From the NCBI GenBank assembly GCA_011525265.1, contig WTHV01000057.1, positions 1-18,707 of the forward strand: 18,707 nucleotides of DNA. Reading direction: 5' to 3'. The DNA comes from Alphaproteobacteria bacterium. Its GTDB lineage: Bacteria; Pseudomonadota; Alphaproteobacteria; Puniceispirillales; Puniceispirillaceae. Made by a program: the position numbers and the translations under genes. The notes beneath the pieces are model-generated. The model saw only the letters and a program-made list of their open reading frames with translations, ran no database searches and was not told the origin of the DNA. Positions 14,776-18,707 of the stretch are shown in pieces (positions within the stretch are counted from its first letter, which is position 1; every line of letters begins with the position of its first letter).

Positions 14776-15990
14776 CTAGCTGCGATAATCAGCATTAATT
14801 GTGATATAGCCATGTGTCAGGTCGCACGTCCAAATGCGCGCGCGGCCATCTTTAATGCCAACATCAACTTCGATATGAATCTCATCACCAGACATATGAG
14901 CCGCAACAGGTGTTTCATCATAATCATCACGGCGCTGGCCATTATGGGTAATCGCAACCCCGCCTATAGCAATGGCAAGTTTATCTCTATCAGCAGGCTC
15001 ACCTGCTTTACCGACAGCCATGACAATGCGCCCCCAATTGGCATCTTCACCTGCAATCGCCGTTTTAACCAAAGGTGAATTGCCAATGGCAAGACCAATA
15101 CGATGGGCTGAGGCATCATCTGCGGCGCCACTAACATCAATCGTGATAAGTTTCGTTGCACCCTCACCATCACGCACAATTTGTGTCGCAAGTGAAATCA
15201 TAACCTCACGCAGGCCTGCTTCAAATTGCGCCAATTCCTCATCACTTTCTAAGGTGGCTGACTGGCCTGTTGCGGCAAGATAGACAGAATCACTTGTCGA
15301 TGTATCACTATCGACGGTGATGGCATTAAAGCTTTGTGCCGTCAGGCGTGAGAGCATGGCTTGCAATTTATCTTGGGCAATCCCTGCATCAGTGGCGATA
15401 AAGCTAAGCATTGTGGCCATATCAGGTGCAATCATGCCAGAGCCTTTGGCAATGCCAGATATTCCAATTTCTGTCTCAGAAATGGTTAGGGTGACACTTG
15501 CCCCTTTTTCAAATGTATCCGTGGTACGAATGGCATTGGCGGCCTGTTGCCAGCTTGCTGTGCCATTTTGATCCCCTAATGCGTGAAAAAAACCTGTGAT
15601 GTCATCAGGGTCAAGCGGCTCACCAATCACCCCTGTTGAGGCCGTGGCAATATGTTCGGCAGGGATAGAAAGTACATCACTCAAGGCGGTTGTGCAGGCG
15701 TGAACCGTTGCCTCACCAAGGGCACCAGTAAAGGCATTGGCATTGCCTGCATTGACCAAAATAGCACGCACCGTGCCATTTTCGGCCACCTTGCGCGAGG
15801 TAAGAACAGGTGCTGAGGCTGTGGCTGATTTGGTAAAGACGCCAGCAAGGCTTGTCCCTTCATCAAATTGCATCAACAGCAAATCATCACGCCCTTGATA
15901 TTTCAGACCCGTTGAGACGGTAGCAAGTCCCACCCCTTTAATAGGCGCAAGGAGCGGAAAGCTATCTGGTGCAAGTGGTGAGCGTTTCAT
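14776..15990 (-). CDS. argJ: Bifunctional ornithine acetyltransferase / N-acetylglutamate synthase
   Basis: ArgJ moves the acetyl group from N-acetylornithine to glutamate in the cyclic arginine pathway, and in its bifunctional form also makes N-acetylglutamate from acetyl-CoA. The protein has 404 residues. It begins with SPLAPDSFPLLAPIKGVGLA and has the substrate-binding LVNAGNANAFTG at 79-89 and a second NAFTG-like region. The self-cleavage site lies in KGSGMIAPDMATML, with the Ala192-Thr193 bond; Thr193 becomes the nucleophile of the beta chain. Family members usually have Asn, not Asp, in IAPNMATML, a minor change. Its start follows the parvulin stop by 24 bases and has AGAGAG upstream. 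Whether it is mono- or bifunctional cannot be read from sequence alone. Confidence 0.96.
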   Translation of the reverse strand: MKRSPLAPDSFPLLAPIKGVGLATVSTGLKYQGRDDLLLMQFDEGTSLAGVFTKSATASAPVLTSRKVAENGTVRAILVNAGNANAFTGALGEATVHACTTALSDVLSIPAEHIATASTGVIGEPLDPDDITGFFHALGDQNGTASWQQAANAIRTTDTFEKGASVTLTISETEIGISGIAKGSGMIAPDMATMLSFIATDAGIAQDKLQAMLSRLTAQSFNAITVDSDTSTSDSVYLAATGQSATLESDEELAQFEAGLREVMISLATQIVRDGEGATKLITIDVSGAADDASAHRIGLAIGNSPLVKTAIAGEDANWGRIVMAVGKAGEPADRDKLAIAIGGVAITHNGQRRDDYDETPVAAHMSGDEIHIEVDVGIKDGRARIWTCDLTHGYITINADYRS

Positions 15991-16014
15991 TAAAACTCTC
16001 TCTTGATGTTTGGT

Positions 16015-16878
16015 TTATTGGCGCGCTGCTTCTGCATCAGCGCGGACATCTTCAAAGCTACGTTCGGTGATAGTCGCATCTTGGCGCAATTCTTCGATAA
16101 GACGCGCAAGTGCCTGTTGTGTCAGGCTAGAGCCAATTTGTTGACGCATCTCATCAAGAGATGGGGCAGGGGCAATCCGCTTATCTTCAAGCTTGATAAC
16201 GTGCCAACCAAATTGTGTTTGAACAGGGGCGGCGCTAAATGTGCCAATTTCCAAATCAAAGGCAGCGGTCTCAAAATCAGGCACCATTTGACCACGGCCA
16301 AAATAGCCCAAATCACCGCCCTTTGGCCCTGACGGCCCTGTTGAAAATTCCTGTGCAAGAGCGGCAAAATCAGCGCCGTCTTTTAACTTTTCAATCAAAT
16401 CTAGTGCGGCTTGCTCTTCTTCAACCAAAATATGGCGTGCTGAGATTTCTTCACGGCTATCAGAATCAGCAATAAAGCGATCATAGGCGGCGGCAATCTC
16501 ATCTTCTGTGACAATTTTACGAATTTCTGTGCCAAAATAGGCTTCGGCTAGGATGCGTTCTGTGGCAATGCGAATGGCATCAAGGATGAGCGTATCTTGG
16601 TCAAGGCCAGCATCAAGGGCAGCCTTAGCAGCTAATTTTGTATTGGCAATCTCAGAGACCAGATTTGGAAAATAATTTTCCAAAGGCTGACGACGATATT
16701 CATCAGGCAATTCTTCTGTTAATTGCATCACTTCGTCCAAGGTGATGGTCTCACCATTGACGGTGCCAACGGGAATTTTTTCTTGTGCCTTAGCAGGTGC
16801 TGAAACCATAAAGCCTGCAAGAATAATCGCCAAAAGAGAGCGTGAGAGAAAACGAAGAGTGTTACTGATGCGTGTCAT
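16015..16878 (-). CDS. Exported peptidyl-prolyl cis-trans isomerase, parvulin type
   Basis: This 287-residue periplasmic folding factor has a signal peptide at 1-31 (positively charged start, hydrophobic LLAIILAGFMV, cleavage after APAKA). An N-terminal SurA-like helical domain spans about 35-140 and a parvulin (PpiC) domain about 144-232, with ARHILVEEE, GGDLGYFGRGQMVPDFETAA and TQFGWHVIKLED. A charged C-terminal helix follows. It is likely involved in proline isomerisation of secreted or outer-membrane proteins. It is divergent from secA, so an export ATPase and an envelope foldase share a control region, a common layout in alphaproteobacteria. It heads the run to argJ (24-base gap) and mutT. 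No Shine-Dalgarno is seen at the ATG. Confidence 0.94.
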   Translation of the reverse strand: MTRISNTLRFLSRSLLAIILAGFMVSAPAKAQEKIPVGTVNGETITLDEVMQLTEELPDEYRRQPLENYFPNLVSEIANTKLAAKAALDAGLDQDTLILDAIRIATERILAEAYFGTEIRKIVTEDEIAAAYDRFIADSDSREEISARHILVEEEQAALDLIEKLKDGADFAALAQEFSTGPSGPKGGDLGYFGRGQMVPDFETAAFDLEIGTFSAAPVQTQFGWHVIKLEDKRIAPAPSLDEMRQQIGSSLTQQALARLIEELRQDATITERSFEDVRADAEAARQ

Positions 16879-16890
16879 TTTGGATTGCCT

Positions 16891-16918
16891 ATTAAAAAAT
16901 TTGCTATTTTCTTGTCAA
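16891..16918 (-). promoter_or_regulatory. Promoter of the parvulin-argJ-mutT run
   Basis: On the minus strand a perfect -35 TTGACA (16913-16918) is followed after 16 bases by TTTAAT (16891-16896), five of six bases matching the -10 consensus. Transcription should start about six bases before the ATG at 16878, giving a nearly leaderless message. The absence of a good ribosome binding site there agrees. Confidence 0.6.
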
Positions 16919-16996
16919 AATAGGCCACAAAAGACCCGTCAGACGAGAAAAATTCAGTTTTTATTGTGCATCATGCATAGCATGAAGGCTAGTCAA

Positions 16997-17025
16997 TTGA
17001 CAAAGCTTTCATCAATGCCTATCTG
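16997..17025 (+). promoter_or_regulatory. Candidate secA promoter
   Basis: A perfect -35 TTGACA (16997-17002) is followed after 17 bases by TATCTG (17020-17025), a poor -10 with three matches. A leader of about 95 bases would precede the secA ATG, containing the small inverted repeat AGACA/TGTCT near 17030-17048. The rest of 16879-17127 holds no credible gene. Confidence 0.35.
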
Positions 17026-17127
17026 CTAAAGACAGGTTATTTTTGTCTGTTGCGATTTTCAGGTGCAAAAGCAATGAGATAATATGGTAGGCTGTGCTTG
17101 TTTTATTTTAATATCTGGTAATCACTT

Positions 17128-18707
17128 ATGCTTGGCTCTCTCGCAAAATCTCTGTTCGGCTCACCCAATGATCGTGAAGTGAAAAAACTGAACTCTCAGA
17201 TTGTGGCGATCAATGATCGTGAATCACATTTTGAAGCCCTATCAGATGAGGCGCTCCGCCAAGAGACGGTGCGCTTGAAAGGGCTTGTGGCAGAAGGTGC
17301 GTCGCTTGATGATGTGCTTGTTGATGCTTTTGCGCTTGTGCGTGAGGGGGCAAAACGCACCCTTGGCCAGCGCCATTATGATGTTCAGCTTATGGGCGGT
17401 ATTGTTCTGCACCAAGGCAAAATAGCAGAGATGAAAACAGGGGAAGGTAAAACCCTTGTTGGGACATTAGCTGTCTTTTTGAACGCGCTAACAGGGCGCG
17501 GTGTTCATGTCGTGACTGTCAATGATTATCTGGCTAGCCGTGACAGCCAGTGGATGGGTCAGGTTTACGAATTTTTGGGTCTTACGGTTGGCGTTATTAA
17601 GGGTGGCATGGATGATGATGCCCGCCGCGCCGCCTATGGCAGTGATATTACCTATGGTACCAATAATGAGTTTGGCTTTGATTATCTGCGCGATAATTTG
17701 AAATTTGAGCTCGCCTCAATGGTGCAACGTGGCCATCATTATGCGATTGTCGATGAGGTTGATTCTATCTTAATTGATGAGGCGCGTACCCCGCTTGTTA
17801 TTTCTGGCCCAACAGAAACAGCCGCAGAACAATATGTTGCCGTCAACAAGCTTGTGCCAAACTTGGTAGAAGCTGATTATGAAAAAGATGAAAAGCAACG
17901 CTCTGTCACACTCACAGAAGAGGGTGTTCATCATATTGAAGAATTAGCGCTTGCCGCTGGTATGATGACAGAGGGCTCAAGCCTATATGATAGCAATAAT
18001 ATCAGCTTGCTTCACCATATTACACAAGCTTTGCGCGCGCATAAATTATTCGCCAAAGATACCCATTATATGGTGCGTAATGGTCAGGTCATGATCATTG
18101 ATGAATTTACCGGTCGTGCGATGCAAGGGCGTCGTTTCTCTGATGGTTTGCATCAATCGCTTGAGGCCAAAGAAGGTTTACAGATTCAGGCTGAAAACCA
18201 AACGCTTGCCTCTGTGACCTATCAAAATTATTTCCGCCTTTATGAAAAGCTTGCGGGTATGACAGGCACAGCTTTGACAGAAGCAGGCGAATTTTCAGAA
18301 ATTTACAAGCTTGAAGTTGTTGCCATCCCAACCAATAGGGATGTGGCGCGCATTGATTATGATGATGAGGTCTACCGTACATCTGAAGAGCGCGATGGGG
18401 CAGTGATAACGCTTATCGAGGATTGCCGTGATCGTGGCCAGCCTATTTTGGTCGGTACTGTGACGATTGAAAAATCGGAAAGCCTATCTGCAGCATTGAA
18501 AAAGCGCAAAATCCCGCATCAGGTCTTGAATGCGCGTTTTCATGAGGCAGAGGCAGAAATTATCGCACAAGCTGGTGTGCCAGGTGCTGTGACAATTGCA
18601 ACAAACATGGCAGGCCGTGGTACGGATATTCAGCTTGGTGGTAATCTTGATATGCGCCTTGCGGCTGAAGGCGATAAGCTATCCGATAAAAAGCGTGAGG
18701 CCATTAC
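17128..18707 (+). CDS. secA: Preprotein translocase ATPase SecA, 3' end cut by the window edge
   Basis: SecA is the motor that drives unfolded preproteins through SecYEG. 526 complete codons of a protein usually near 850-930 residues are visible. Nucleotide-binding domain 1 has the Walker A motif MKTGEGKT at 102-109 and the Walker B region VDEVD at 208-212, matching the positions in E. coli SecA. It also has TVNDYLASRDSQWMG at 130-144 and TYGTNNEFGFDYLRDN at 175-190. The preprotein cross-linking domain follows from about 225. Later come AGMTGTA and the domain 2 motif ATNMAGRGTDIQLGGN. The C-terminal scaffold and zinc-binding tail lie outside the window. The ATG at 17128 (MLGSLAKSLFGS) has a weak GGTA ahead of it. 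It is divergent from the parvulin gene. Confidence 0.97.
   Translation, partial: MLGSLAKSLFGSPNDREVKKLNSQIVAINDRESHFEALSDEALRQETVRLKGLVAEGASLDDVLVDAFALVREGAKRTLGQRHYDVQLMGGIVLHQGKIAEMKTGEGKTLVGTLAVFLNALTGRGVHVVTVNDYLASRDSQWMGQVYEFLGLTVGVIKGGMDDDARRAAYGSDITYGTNNEFGFDYLRDNLKFELASMVQRGHHYAIVDEVDSILIDEARTPLVISGPTETAAEQYVAVNKLVPNLVEADYEKDEKQRSVTLTEEGVHHIEELALAAGMMTEGSSLYDSNNISLLHHITQALRAHKLFAKDTHYMVRNGQVMIIDEFTGRAMQGRRFSDGLHQSLEAKEGLQIQAENQTLASVTYQNYFRLYEKLAGMTGTALTEAGEFSEIYKLEVVAIPTNRDVARIDYDDEVYRTSEERDGAVITLIEDCRDRGQPILVGTVTIEKSESLSAALKKRKIPHQVLNARFHEAEAEIIAQAGVPGAVTIATNMAGRGTDIQLGGNLDMRLAAEGDKLSDKKREAI

Noticed and set aside
16742..17029. 95-residue plus-strand frame running into the secA upstream region
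   Set aside because: It is largely antisense to the parvulin signal-peptide region, shows no family features and lies over the candidate promoters.

Overview
This window looks like an ordinary chromosomal segment of an alphaproteobacterium with moderate, fairly AT-rich base composition. The evidence is gene order and protein type: aroK-aroB followed by a CBS-domain CorC/HlyC-type membrane protein, an exported helical protein just upstream of xerD and accA, comF divergent from an NDUFAF5-type methyltransferase, and secA divergent from a parvulin-argJ-mutT run. The composition and compact spacing would fit a marine lineage such as SAR116, but that is inference. There is no phage, transposon, CRISPR array, tRNA or rRNA, and no stretch over 300 bases lacks a gene.

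Layout. 1-3275: a minus-strand run of a J-domain protein, cobS and cobT (cobT runs off the left edge), divergent from bolA; the two transcription units appear to share overlapping promoter elements near 2943-2990. 3321-6986: a minus-strand shikimate-type operon, aroK-aroB-corC-like-DUF2889. 6987-7261: a 275-base intergenic region. 7262-11492: plus strand, with a 47-residue single-span membrane protein, tandem hairpins, a 666-residue exported protein of unknown function, xerD (with a duplicated translation-start region) and accA, closed by an intrinsic terminator. 11504-13443: minus strand, comF, grxC and a nitrilase-family amidase. 13476-14348: plus strand, an NDUFAF5-like methyltransferase. 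14345-16878: minus strand, an exported parvulin, argJ and mutT. 17128-18707: plus strand, the first 526 codons of secA.

How the genes fit together. Most are housekeeping: cobalt insertion for B12 (CobS/CobT; CobN is not in the window), aromatic amino acid synthesis (AroK/AroB), fatty acid synthesis (AccA), chromosome dimer resolution (XerD), arginine synthesis (ArgJ), nucleotide-pool sanitation (MutT), thiol and glutathione metabolism (GrxC, Nit-type amidase, possibly BolA), respiratory complex I maturation (NDUFAF5-like) and protein export and folding (SecA, parvulin).

I did not find a clearly new system. The least explained parts are the 47-residue and 666-residue envelope proteins, the DUF2889 protein, and the Cys/His plus J-domain protein tied to the CobS/CobT chelatase. 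The most unusual local DNA structures are the 18-base tandem duplication carrying two xerD start sites, and the palindrome that places the comF start and a second ATG in mirror symmetry.
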